Assembly: GCA_035222895.1 (NCBI GenBank)
Contig: JAVYIG010000412.1
Coordinates: 62,001 to 126,000 of the forward strand
Source of the DNA: Strongylocentrotus droebachiensis
Taxonomy: Eukaryota > Echinodermata > Echinoidea > Camarodonta > Strongylocentrotidae
Direction: 5' to 3'
DNA length: 64,000 nt
Under the pieces are notes generated by a model. The model was given only the letters and a program-made list of their open reading frames with translations. It was not told the DNA's origin and did no database searches. Below are positions 12,846 through 25,000 of the stretch, piece by piece (the first letter of the stretch is position 1; each line of letters begins with the position of its first letter). The position numbers and the translations under genes were made by a program.

Positions 12846-14085
12846 GCCTCCTTATATGCGTGTAAACACGTAGTAAACGATGACGACTACTAACCTTACA
12901 ATATTAAGCCCGCAATTATTAAAGTAGACACACGAAGAATCAAAAGTGTTTTGAATTGATGCAAAACTCATATCATTGCGAAGGGGAAGCCTTACTGATC
13001 AAATACAACAACTCTCCTCTTCAAAATATGTTTGGGGCCCGCAGTAATCAACTCTCAAAAATGTTAATTTTGAGATCCAGATTTTCTGCCTTCAGCGGTC
13101 CTTAGTAGAACGTCAATATTTATGACGTCACATGACGACTCCGACTCCGACTCCGGTACCGAGCTGTTTGTCCAGTGTGTGACGTCACTATTCAGAGCTC
13201 GCTACGCTCGTGTGTTTGGCTTACGTTCGGGGGCGCTTGGGGGTCTAAGAAGGGTCTTGAAAAATTGCATTTTACGCATTTCCATGATATATTTATGATT
13301 TCTCAGCAAATTATTCGTGTTTTTCAAGAGAAAATCTTTCCATCCATATGTAATTTGTTCTAGTTATCAGTTGTTAGTGAATTTTTCTTTGTGTAGCTCC
13401 TTTAAAGCAGGCAAGCTTTCATCAACTCCTGCATGTGGACTTTCTCAAGCCAAGTGATTATTCACGCAGTTTCTTGGTATCTTCTGCCTCGAGATCACTG
13501 GGCGAAGATCGGAAACGGTGGTGTGAATAATCACTGATTCTCCCTGATTGTAAGGTTTGTTTTAAGGTTGTTAGAAGCTTAAACTACATTGTTATGATTA
13601 CCCCTATAACCAATGACAGTTTTCTGTACGTGAATGAAGGCTTGCAAATATATATTGGACGAGTCATAAGTCATAATTATTGTTGATCTATTTATTGATT
13701 GTGGTGATGAAAGTATATGAAAACTCAAATTGATGCGGTAGATTTCGTTGCATTTTCTACCAATTTTTATGCTTGAATAAAGTTATCGTTCCTATCCCTA
13801 CATCACTTTCAGATTAGATTTGAAGTTGAAGTAGCATATTTGTTTTGGAAATGTATATAAAATTACATTTTTTTATAAAAAACACTCATTCTCATTAAGA
13901 AATGTACATACTTGTTCATTCTCTCTCCCTCTCTCTTTATCTCTCTGTCTGTATGTCTGTCTGTCTCCCTGTCTCTCTTTCTCTGCATGTGGATCAGAAG
14001 TGTAAGCTTGTGCTTTTCTCAATACTTCTTTCTTTTCTCTCCTAACTACATGTACTTCCATCTCTCTCTATGTCTATCTCTCGAC

Positions 14086-14116
<31 letters not shown>

Positions 14117-15690
14117 CCTCTCTCTCTCTGTCTATCTCTCTACCTGTCTGTCTGTCTGTCTCTCTCTCTCTCTACCACCTTCACCACCTTTCCCTATTTC
14201 TCTCTCTTTCTTCCTCGTGCAAGACAAATGCACCGATGAACCAAAACCAAAAGTGTTATTTATTGTGCCTAACTGCCTAACATGTAAACATGAATATTCC
14301 AGCCATGGCTGTCTTTCATGTAAAATTGAATTTGTATGAACCATGTTTGTGCTATAATAAAAAACATTTTTGAATTGAATTTGGATGAGAAAGAAAGCCA
14401 AGGTAAGGCAGGACGATGATGTATATATATTGTAATTATAAGCATACGAATATGACAATCCTAAAAATGACTACAGACTGTGAAACTCTGAAATGTAACG
14501 ACAGACGTATTTATTATTTTTAAAGTGTTTTTAAAAAAATACTTTGATGGCTACGCTAAAGCCTTGTGTGAAATACACGTATTTGGATAAGTGGGCGGAC
14601 ATATCGCACGCTTGTTGTATTTTTAATGAATTCGTCCTTCTTTTGGAAAGGAGGTTACGGTATCTGCTGTCGAATTGAGCGATATAAATAGGCCCACATT
14701 CGCCCACCGAATGATGACGGTCCACACTGTGGCAATATTAATAACTCCGATGTTTTCCCCCTCCAAATCCATGAATGGAGGTTCTATGCTCCCCCCCCCC
14801 ACCCCTTCCCCCTCCTCTTCCCCTGGCTCTTGACAAATGCTAGATTATATTTCTTGATCGGCCGTTCTATCTCAATTCTATAAAGGTCTGGTAATATTGG
14901 TACATTATGTATATGACACGATAGCACAGACTTTCGAGAAATCAACTCAAAGACAATTTCAATGCCCTATTTTATATCCCATATAATTCAATTTCGGATT
15001 ACGTAATTATGTCATTCAATGTTTGGACCTTCCAGCGGGGCCGCGGAGAGAAGACAAGGGTGTTTGATTATCCTCAAAGTATTTTTTCGAAATTCTTTGC
15101 GATCGTGTTATCTTAATTTTTCATCTCATTTCTGCTATCCTCAATCACACGACTATAACAATTCAACCAAAAGAAAGAACTGACTAAAAACTTCATTTCA
15201 TGTTTGTCTGATGAACTTTTTATTGTTCACAATGGCATGACTTTCTTTGCTACTTTGCTCACATTTCAAAGACGATCAAATAGAAGGGGAAAAAATGAAG
15301 AAAAATATAAACAATGAACATTCTACGATATAACCTTCTTAAATTATAATTATTACAGGTGAGCAGTACTTTTAAATACGTTTCTCCAACTTTCCTCCAA
15401 GTTATAATTTCTGTAGATTATACGCTCGGTTATACGCTGGGTTAAGAAACAGAATAACAGAATAACAATACATTTGACGGTGCCTATATCAAATAATTAC
15501 TAAAAGAAACTCAAACTCAATTCACCACAGAAAACGTCACACGACGCAAACGAGAAAATCTATTTGGACGGCAACGTTGGTTTAAATATTATAAAGCGTT
15601 TTTATCTAAAACCAAGGTTAAGTACTATAATCACTATTCTTATCATTCTGTTTTAACTCTTTCACTTCTTAGTTGCAATAACTGTTATAT
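12846..15690. other. Intergenic stretch; microsatellites only
   Basis: Apart from the CT-rich block and a poly-C run near 14791, this is AT-rich sequence with no exon or RNA gene that I could support. Confidence 0.35.
13910..14200 (+). repeat. CT/TCTG microsatellite region
   Basis: Interrupted (CT)n and (TCTG)n runs, densest at 14085-14175. The long ORFs read from it are pure Ser/Leu repeats and not genes. Confidence 0.95.
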
Positions 15691-15699
15691 GATAATGAT

Positions 15700-15860
15700 G
15701 GTACTACTAATAATAATATTCTTCGTTTATATAGCGCTTAATAGAGATATATTATTACCCCGGTTATCGGATTCCGGCTTTCCCCGCATAAAATGTGAGT
15801 ATATTCTCCACTCCCTAGGGAGCATTCCAGCCAGGCGATACAATATCAATTGTCACTAAT
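15700..15860 (-). mobile_element. SINE fragment (3' body)
   Basis: Shares TATAGCGCTTAATAGAG, TATTATTACCCCGGTTATCGGA and CTCCACTCCCTAGGGAGCATT with the bodies of the copies at 57198-57545 and 63800-64000. No tRNA-like head is present here. Confidence 0.75.
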
Positions 15861-16654
15861 CCCGAGGGTTCCTAAAACCTTGATGCTCTTTTTTTTAACG
15901 CTTTAAAAGCCCTCCAGCCCCCCCCCCCCGCCCCTCTCCCCGGTTGAATCAAAACTTCAAAAAATGCGCTGAAATATAAAAACTATGAAAACTATAAAAT
16001 TGCCCTAATAAATGCTTGAATAGGAGAGTAAGACTTAACAAAATATTGTTGAAAGTTACGATAGGGTACCTAACTACAAATGGAATGGGTGTCAGTGTAT
16101 AGCATATGTTGTCAACTTAAAACGAAACTGTGTAATATATTGTGAATATAATTACGAATATGTGAGAATATGTGAGAATAAGTGAGACATAAAGATAATC
16201 TTCCTTCAGTATATGTAAAAAATTGATAACTTAATATAGTGGATCTTTTGTAAAACATGAATGGATGCATACAACACAACATTATGGCAGAACATGAATT
16301 AAAGGGAAAGGAATAAAAAAACGATGAAATTGGAAGGGAACAGATGAAAATAAAGGAGAAAGACTTGGAGAGAGGGAAGAATCATAAATAGCGGTGGGTG
16401 AGAATTCATGAACTCCACACAATGTAACTTCATAAAACTAGGCTCTTCAACCACTTCAAACATTAACAAATAAATAAATAAAACATGAATTAATGAATGA
16501 CTTTCCTTAGAGATTTGGAGCGTCTTCATGAGTATATCCATATTCTACCCCGTGAATCAATAAATATTATGACACATCAGTTGAAACAACGCCTCAACGC
16601 CCCCTCCTAAACCTCCCCCGGTATTCGAGTGTTTTTATTTAGGATATTCCACTA

Positions 16655-16684
16655 ACTTTGGCAATTCCACTAACTTTGGCAATT
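16655..16684. repeat. Short tandem duplication
   Basis: TTCCACTAACTTTGGCAA occurs twice in direct succession around this position (about 16646-16683). Confidence 0.8.
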
Positions 16685-17765
16685 CATGTGACATATCAAT
16701 ATAACATCGATGGCCCGATTCATACTCAAATTTAAACCCGACACCGGGCTTACGCTTTTGTTCAAATTCGGGTTTAACAATGGAAGTTATATAGTCTGCA
16801 GTCTAAGTTATCCAAAGTCGGATTTAACTTAATAACTAGAATATGACCCGAAATGTCCTAATTCTTATCCCAACACAAAGTGTTAGGATAAGTATATAAG
16901 TCTTATATACTCAAACCAACAAAGACACTTGCTAAAACGACGCTAATACTCTACAAAATCATGAGGAGAAATTGAAATTCTGAATAAAATTATGTTATAA
17001 TTGCCTGCCTTTAAAAGAACCGACATTTCGCCTCCATTCTGATAAAAAAAATAAAAAAATAATACACTTAATAAATCTCGATTTCCTGGACTATATACAG
17101 GCAATAACTGCATATTAAACCTGAATCCAATAGCACAGACTTGTGTTAACTGTATATACAACTGAGAGCGCCTTTGATTAAAGTAAACTAAATAAATGGG
17201 TAATAATTCCATGATTATTAAATAATAAACAAGGCAATAAATTCATACAATTCTTTACTGTGGTCCTTACATCTTTGGCTTTGACACTGGGTGAAATCAT
17301 ATATCAACCTTACCTCAAAATATAAACAACATTACTGTCATAAATAAACAAACAAACACAAATAATCACCAATCATGATTAAATTCGAGCGTAGAATCAT
17401 TTTTGTCCGTGATACATAAGATGACTGGAAAGACTTGATTATAATTATCTTTGGTTTTAAACATTTGTTACGGTATTTAAAGTTCTGGTAGGTCTTAAGA
17501 CAGATCCAGGAAAGCAACTGAGCTCTGTCTCCCTCTACCGTTGGAAGAAAAATCGTTATTTAAAGCCGAAGTCACAATGCGTCACTTTGGATGTTCTAAA
17601 CAGTTCTAGCTCTTTCTACTTCTCTCTTGTTTTTTGGTTTGTTTTTAAACTCCTTACACATCGGCTAGATTGTCTAGTTTCGCAAAAGCGCAACAACATT
17701 TTGGAAATATTCCAAGTTGCAGTTGCGCCTCCACGAATCGAGACGAATCTAGATACTTGCTGCTC

Positions 17766-18236
17766 TGGCTCAGGCCTCCGCCTAGCCTATCCGATAGGCG
17801 TCGGGCTAAATGGCAAGTGCACTAATCGCGTTTGGGAGACCGACATCGGCGAGGGCGTCAGCCCGAGCGCCTATCATCACTGGTCAACTCATCATTATTC
17901 ATATATGTGTATCGTATGTGTGACGAGCGTATTCTCATGGATGATTCATAAGACTAGCCTTATTTGGTGATCGATCATTTTGATTCAACCAATCAAATAT
18001 CATCTCCGCGTTCCCCATCGCTCATTGGCCTATTTTGGTCCATGCTACATAAATATTCATGAAGAGCTTTGCAGGGGGTTCGTAGATTTTATACGAACGA
18101 AACATGGTACATAAAAGAAAATACAACTTTTCGCGTTCACCAGTGATGATAGGCGCCCGCGCTGATGTACACTCTCCATATAAACGCGATTAGATTACTT
18201 GTAAAGCCCGACGCATATCGGATAGGCTAGCCTCCG
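17766..18236. mobile_element. Long foldback (inverted-repeat) element, about 470 bp
   Basis: Left arm (17766-17892) and right arm (18138-18236) are inverted copies: GCCTATCCGATAGGCGTCGGG faces its inverse with one change, AATCGCGTTT recurs inverted, and GCGCCTATCATCACTGGT is matched exactly. The roughly 245-bp loop includes two CCAAT-like motifs. It fits a foldback MITE with long arms; no coding capacity. Confidence 0.85.
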
Positions 18237-18602
18237 CCACGAGTAGAGGACGTGATACGACAAAAATATATATTCTTGATGGCTGAAGTTAAGCGAGTGT
18301 ACTAGACAACCTCATCACCACACAAAACAGCACACTACCAAAATGTCTAATAACAACCGAATGGAACAAGTAAGACTGTAGACGATTTGCTCTCAACAAT
18401 AATCACAACAGGGCAAAATGCACGAGTAATGCTAAAGCAAACAAAAGTTAAAACACATAGTTTCAAATTTGCATAGGAATTCATGGTGGCTTTCAAACTA
18501 CTTGCACCGAGTGAAAGTAATCTTCACAATGGTGGATTTTAGATAGAGCACCGTTCATGTCATCTACATTTTCATTACTCAGGGATGATGATGAACCAGA
18601 AT

Positions 18603-18650
18603 TATCTCGAGTAAAGAATGAAATATCTCGAGTAAAGAATGAAATATATC
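18603..18650. repeat. 22-bp direct duplication
   Basis: ATCTCGAGTAAAGAATGAAAT is present twice in tandem. Confidence 0.9.
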
Positions 18651-19704
18651 AGTAATATTAATCAAAACATCCTTCAAATACTGTTTCGTGTATACCAGAG
18701 GCTGGATGTATTAAGCGCGTTCATGTTCGGACACTGAATCTTTTTGTTGTTGAGGGGGAGGGGGTGTAGTTTATCGCAGCCATAAGCCTAAGGAAATGTC
18801 AAGTACTGGTATGAAAGTTCAGGGAAATTAGAAATATGATTTAGATCACCTCATCGCATCCCTTGTGTCGTCCCCTGGGCTGGTTGTAAGGTTCCTCAGA
18901 ATACAGCTTTCAAACTTTCGTTTGATTCAATTAATACATTTACAATATTGCATAAAGGAGAATTTGATCAATTAATAATACCCTGATCAGAAATTATATT
19001 ATTTTCATGATATTCCCAAGGCACAGATCGCCCGGTTATTATAAAATATCACGCAAATGTATATATAATTTTACATGAATAACTCTGTGATCATAAACGT
19101 AAGGTATTCGTGAGACTGTACTTCGTCTACGAAGCCATCGTCGACATGAACGCAAATTGTGCGACAATGCATTATGACGTCATGTCAAGTATAATGACGT
19201 AGCTTTGAGATGTGCGTGTGCGTATCATCGTAAAATCACCAGCCAATTCATTGTTTGTAATGATGAAAATTATGGAAGTATTGTATGCACGATAATGTAA
19301 TATCTCCTTAAATTAAACAGAAAAACAATTTTTAGAGATTTCGCGAATGCATATGTGGAGCAAGATTCCTTCAAAATCACACAGTGATCATAATAAATAG
19401 TATCTTATTCCTTCTAATCTCTTCCTCTTCTTACTGTTGTCGTGTATTAACAGTTTTCTTCATTTTATCTTTGCCAAATTACAAATGATGATAACGATAG
19501 TCTGAACCAGGTTCTCGAAATTCTCCAAAATTGGCAGGAAATGTCAATATAAAAGAAATGTCATTATAAAGGAAAATTAAAATGTTGATTGGGATAGTGT
19601 GAGATAGAATCAAACGTTTGTTCACCTTGGCATGTGTCATTTGAACTTAATTTGTGTCATTTAGACTAAATGTAAGCAATTACTGGAAGTACATGTACAT
19701 ATAT

Positions 19705-20020
19705 CAGAGCTGCCAACCTTGCGCGACCAAAAAAAGGAATCATGATGGCAAAAAAAAAGGAATTTCAAGCCAAAAAAAGGAATTTACAAAAACGAAACTT
19801 ACAACCATGCGCGACACACTTCCAATGCAGAAATGTTCATTCATCATGCTGTTTCTTCCATACAAGCAGGTATTTTTTTTGGTGGTTATTTTGGTATTAT
19901 CTATTATTGGCATTTCATTCTTTTTGAGAATATTTTTCTCTTCAAGTATGTTTTAAAATTAGTTTTCTATTGAATTTATGATCAAATCACCATTTTAGGG
20001 CAGTTGTTTGACGTGCGGTA

Positions 20021-20070
<50 letters not shown>

Positions 20071-20175
20071 GAAAAAAATTATAAAAAACGTATTTTATAA
20101 AGAAAAAACGTAATACCGTAATTTGGAAGAAAAAACGGAGTAATTCCGGCAAAAACGGAATGGTTGGCAGCTCTG
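19705..20175. mobile_element. DNA transposon-like element with CAGAGCTGCCAACC ends and CATATAT target duplication
   Basis: Terminal inverted repeat CAGAGCTGCCAACC at the left and GGTTGGCAGCTCTG at the right. CATATAT directly flanks both sides (19698-19704 and 20176-20182), a target-site duplication of 7 bp, or 8 bp with one change. The interior repeats GGAAT/AAAAAAGG motifs and includes a run of 45 A. It carries no transposase and is probably a hAT-like MITE. Confidence 0.85.
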
Positions 20176-20770
20176 CATATATTATTTCATGATTCATACG
20201 ACATGTCGTACATTAAGCATAACAACCATCTTCTTTTTTTAAAGATAAAAGCAAACAATTACATGTAACTACAACCTCCGCTTATGTACACTAACATGGC
20301 ACCGTTTTCAGTATAAAAACCATTAATTCAGCAAAGTAAGATTTCTAGTATAGGAATCTTTAATTGCACTAGAGATTAGGTATCATTAAAGGCACCTAAG
20401 ATTAAATCTTCATCATATCACCATCATATCACCACACACATTTTAATAAAATGCATTCCTTAGAATAATAAGAATCACCGTCTACGAAGAGTTGCACACA
20501 CCAATCGCAGTGCCCCTCTCGCATATTGACCCTCTATTGTAGTGCCCCTCCCTTTCCCCACTCTATTAACATTTAAATAACAACGAAACCAATTTGTATC
20601 GAACTACACTTTTTACATGACAAATGGAACACGAAACACAGCATGGAAAATCGATTAAATAATAACATGATGAAATATACAATATGCAAAGCATTAAATG
20701 TAAAGCTCAGACTCTCTGAATGTAAAAGAAGTTTAACAAAACTTTAGATGAATCAACCCCCCCCCCCCCC

Positions 20771-20999
20771 AGTCCAGAATCTGGCCGATTAAATTGTTAC
20801 GATCTCCACTAAACATGATGGATCATAACACCTACTCGCTGCATGCCGAAGATGGCGTGAGTCCCGAATTTGTAAGCTACGCCCAGCAAGCCAAACGAAA
20901 TAACAAAAATCGATCGATTTCACACAGATCATCGGCTTGCAACGGGTAGGGGAGAGATCGCGGGAAAAAAGAAAATAAAACCTGATCAGATTCTGGACT
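20771..20999. mobile_element. Inverted-repeat element
   Basis: Ends AGTCCAGAATCTG and CAGATTCTGGACT are perfect inverses; a poly-C run precedes the left end. About 230 bp, non-coding, MITE-like. Confidence 0.7.
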
Positions 21000-21099
21000 A
21001 CCTCCAACAGCCCCTACCATTCGTTTTAATAATGTGGGCTCTTTCATCTTACCACTTGCGCACGGAGTAATACTATCCCAACCTTCTTCCTCGGTTTTT

Positions 21100-21945
21100 T
21101 CTCTTTATCGGGAGTATAATATATCTGCACATTGTTTTTACATCCTTACCATAAGTATAATGCGCCCCTTTTCCTTTAAATCGGAAGAATATTCCGCTCC
21201 CAATATTTTGTTTATCTATTATCTGGAGTATGATCCTACTCTCTGCCCCATGGTAGATAAAATAAAATGAAATTCTTTTCCACCATCATCTCACACATCG
21301 GGAGAATAATAAAACTCCATTTTAATCCCGCCTGGGAATATAGTTTTCCCATCCTTAAAACTAACCGGGTGCAAGTACTCCGATCTATCCCAATCAGGGG
21401 ATAACAATGGTCCCTTCCCCAAACCAGGATAAAAATACCCCCTTCCCATGCCCCGTCCCTTCCTTTCCTTTCTGGTAGTTGATGTAAAAAAAAACTAAAA
21501 CTCCCTCCTTGCTCCTTCCATAATCAAGATTACAAAATCTCCGGTTTTTGTCACCAAAAACCAGAAGTATAATACTCCTTGATTTCTTTATAACTCAGGA
21601 GTATAATAATACCCCATCCTATCCTAAAAAGCGAGAGAATAATCCTCTCTTCTATCCTAAAAACAGAGAGAATAATAATCTCACTTATATCTTACAAACC
21701 GGGAGAACAAATACTCTCGTCTTCTCTTGCCGCAACACAAATAAAGATCGGGGAAAACATATCCCCGTCTTTTTACAACCCTTGCCGTTATAACACCGAT
21801 AGCATAACTTCCGCTTCTAACTTACACACGTAAATCGGGAGAACAATATTCCCGTATTAACTAACACCTCTCGTCTCGAAACCAGCAAGCTCCTATCTTT
21901 CATACCAGTTACCAGCCGGGAGAAAAATACTCCTTCCATTGTCCT
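21100..21945. repeat. Array of short imperfect hairpins (GGGAG-ATAAT-CTCCC type) 3' of the SLC6 stop
   Basis: About 15 occurrences of a short purine-rich motif (GGGAGTATAATA, CGGGAGAATAATA, CGGGAGAACAATATTCCCG and variants), most followed after 5-8 bases by its inverse, spaced 35-80 bp apart with C/T-rich spacers. The array starts only about 20 bp beyond the SLC6 stop codon, so the pre-mRNA 3' region may contain it. It looks like a decayed satellite. Confidence 0.75.
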
Positions 21946-21961
21946 CTTCCCGGTGCAAATC

Positions 21962-22093
21962 TCACGCGTACATCTGTTTGATCGAGTCTAACTCCACATC
22001 TTTGCCGAATCCGCCTTTGGGATTTTTCTTGCCTTGAAACTGTCTCTCTTTGTTTTCCCACTGGGGTGTCGGGCGGAGGAGAAACATGAATCG
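21962..22093 (-). CDS. SLC6 exon 15: cytosolic C terminus and stop (residues 758-800)
   Basis: Starts [12 protein letters not shown], the juxtamembrane LRPTP-W motif of many SLC6 carriers, then a Lys/Gly-rich tail ending KQMYA and TGA at 21964-21962. The last residues do not match a class I or II PDZ-binding consensus that I would trust. No polyadenylation signal could be assigned with confidence; an ATTAAA on the minus strand lies at 21329-21324. Confidence 0.93.
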   Translation of the reverse strand, partial: RFMFLLRPTPQWENKERQFQGKKNPKGGFGKDVELDSIKQMYA

Positions 22094-25000
22094 CTGGAGG
22101 GAAAGAAAGACAATTTACAGTTTAAAGAACAAAATGTTAACATTTGGAAAACAGAAAAATTATATGCTTTTTCCTTGTACAAAAAAAATATTAGAGTATG
22201 TTTCTTATATTTAGGTAAATATTGAGATAGTTTATTATGCAAACTTTCCGAATTTACATGAACAGTACTTCCATCAACAGGATATTAATTTCCTTGAGAT
22301 CATTTCTTAATTTCAAGAATTAATTAAATGTTTAAAATCTTAACGCGCATTTTTCTTGTGTATGCTTGCGTCAATTTCAATTGATTTTATTCACGTATTC
22401 TCATTAATCACGACGAAATTCTTATTTATACGGCTGATGCAAATCTATTGAATTGTGTTTCGAACTGCTGAAATGAGATATTTCAGGAATCCTTTGCATG
22501 CTTTTGCATCGAAATATTAAATAAATAAATAAATGTTGGTTTTATAGCGTGTTTTGCACAAGTACGCACATTTTGTAAAATAGGGAAGCTTCATAGATTG
22601 TAAGACCTCTGGTCATTTCCTTCTTCTAATTGCCTTTTTAAACTATATACTTCTCTTACCTGAGCATAAGTCTCTCCTTCGGAAGCAAAGAATAACTTGA
22701 TGATCATCACGAGTGGGATCGTGAACAGAGGTACCACGGCCATAAGCCAGCCGAGCATCTCACTCCATTTGGGGTAAACGTAGTCCCCAAAGTAAACGGG
22801 AACGTAGTTAACCATTCCAAAGACCGAGATGAACTAAGGGAGTGAAAATTTAAAAAAATACAGTATGACTATAACAAACAAAATCATTCGCCCACCTCAT
22901 AGTACTTTTATCATTTAACCTTCGTCTTTCGAGTCAGTAGCTGTTTAAAATTCGAAATGACTTGTTCCTTCTTCAGAAGTTCCCTTTCCAATCTCCGACT
23001 TCTACTATTTCTATTTTGAAGCACCGTGAAAAACCGAAAATTGTTGATAATATTTTCACGTCTTTCTATAGGTGATAAAGTTTGTACGATACACTTCATA
23101 CAATACACATGTTTCTATCTCTAAGTACGTACGGTATAGATCTCTTCTTCAGAAAGTCCCTTTATAATCACTGATTTTAATTTCGGAGTACACAAGTATT
23201 GTTGATAAAGATTTCAAACGAGGAATACTAACCACGATAATGGAAGGAGTAATAACCAACCAACAGCTACTATACCAGTAGAGAAGCGGAGTGACTATAG
23301 GTGTCATCCACGTATAGTCGGCAATCATGCGTCTGATATCATTAGTGAAACGACGCACACCTAGAATTTAAGAAAAAATGAGAGATAAATAGATGCGATC
23401 GAAATGCAAGTGATAAATATTCTAATAAAAAGGGTTGGGGCAGACCGCCCCTAGTCGACGCGTTATATTATGTTCTCCCCGGACACGTAACAAGTAACAA
23501 TATTTATAATCGTCGTCGCACCATCCTATAGACGTGAGACTTTGCACCGTAATATAATAACAGTTAAATGAATAACTACCGTACTAAAAGGCATCATAAA
23601 CAACTCTAAAATCAAAACGAAAGTTTCTTTAAATACGGATACAACCGATCAGAATTTTGCGTTAGCTATGTGTTTGAATCGTTTGTAATATTTCAATCAA
23701 CTATTGTACTACTTTGATGACTACAAATATTTGAAAATTAAACACCTAATATAATCGACAGCAGTGATAAGTGAAATTGGCACCCAGTTGAACTTGCATG
23801 AGTTCTGACTGTTCATCATGTAGCGGACTCATACCCGAAACACAAAACGCCTCAAGAGCATATACGTACTCGATCCAGTCAGGCGCGGATCCAGGATTTC
23901 TTAGGGGAGGGGGCCCAACTTTTTTTTTTTTTTTGCTCCCGAAAATTTGAAAATTGCGCCGGCCGAAAAGTCGCTCAGTGGGGGGGGGGGGGGGGTAAGC
24001 GGACACTTTTTTTTTTTTTTGGAGGGGGGGGGTAGTGAGCACATTTTTTTTTTTGGGTCCTCGAAAATTTTTAAAATTTGCACCCCCCCCCCCTTGAGCG
24101 CCAGGGGGGGGGGGGGGGGGCCAACCCCCCAAAAAGGTAAAAATCGCGTGATTTTACATGATTTTTTTCTCAAGGGGGGGGGGGGGGGCCGGGCCCCCCC
24201 CCCCCCTGGATCCGCCACTGGATCCAGGTGCCTGAGCTAAACCCAGTGTAAACATTATCAAGCTACCTTGGGAAACGCATGAATACCGTATATAAGAACG
24301 GGGTACGAATATTACCATTTATCAAACAGAAATTAGGAAAACATTTCTTGAAGTAAATGTTTAGAATGATTGTGATGATAACTTACCGTAGAAGTAAGCA
24401 ACAGCCACACACTCGAACACGCCCACCAACATGAGGGATATCCAACAACTGTACCAGTTGATCAACTCAAACATATAAATTCCTCCCTGTATAGAAGCAC
24501 AACAAAAACGTAGTGGTTACATGTGGTTTTCCGATCGTAATTCCGACAATGATATAGGATTCTTAATTCCGAAAATGAAATATAGGGTTCATGATTTAAA
24601 AAATGAAATTGGGTTTCGTAATTCCAAAAACGGAACTCGGTACGTAATTCCAAAAACGAAAAAAGGTAAGGAATTCTGTAAACGAAATAGGGTACGTAAT
24701 TCCGAAACGAAACAGGGTACGTAATTCGGAAAAGAAACAGGGTACGTAATTATGGAAGCGAAATAGGGTACGTAATTTCGAAAATGTAAAAGGCTTCATA
24801 ATTACGAAATGAAATGGTTTGTAATCCCGAAAAATTTGAAAGGGTTTAACATTCTGAAAATTGAAAGTGTTTATAATTCCGAAATGAAATAGGGTACATG
24901 TACGTTATTCTGAAATAGAAATAGTGTAATTTCGAAAATGCGAACCGTTTCATAATTCTGGAGCATTAATGACTTACCTGAGAGGCCATGGGTAGTCCTA

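Larger units (their letters stand above)
15861..19700. other. Intergenic stretch; no gene recognised
   Basis: AT-rich sequence apart from the foldback element and short duplications noted separately. A 127-codon ORF inside the foldback (17587-17970) shows no protein-like composition. Confidence 0.35.

Noticed and set aside
13912..14280. 122-codon Ser/Leu ORF
   Set aside because: CT microsatellite translation.
17587..17970. 127-codon ORF
   Set aside because: Lies across one arm of a foldback element; no domain, no codon pattern.
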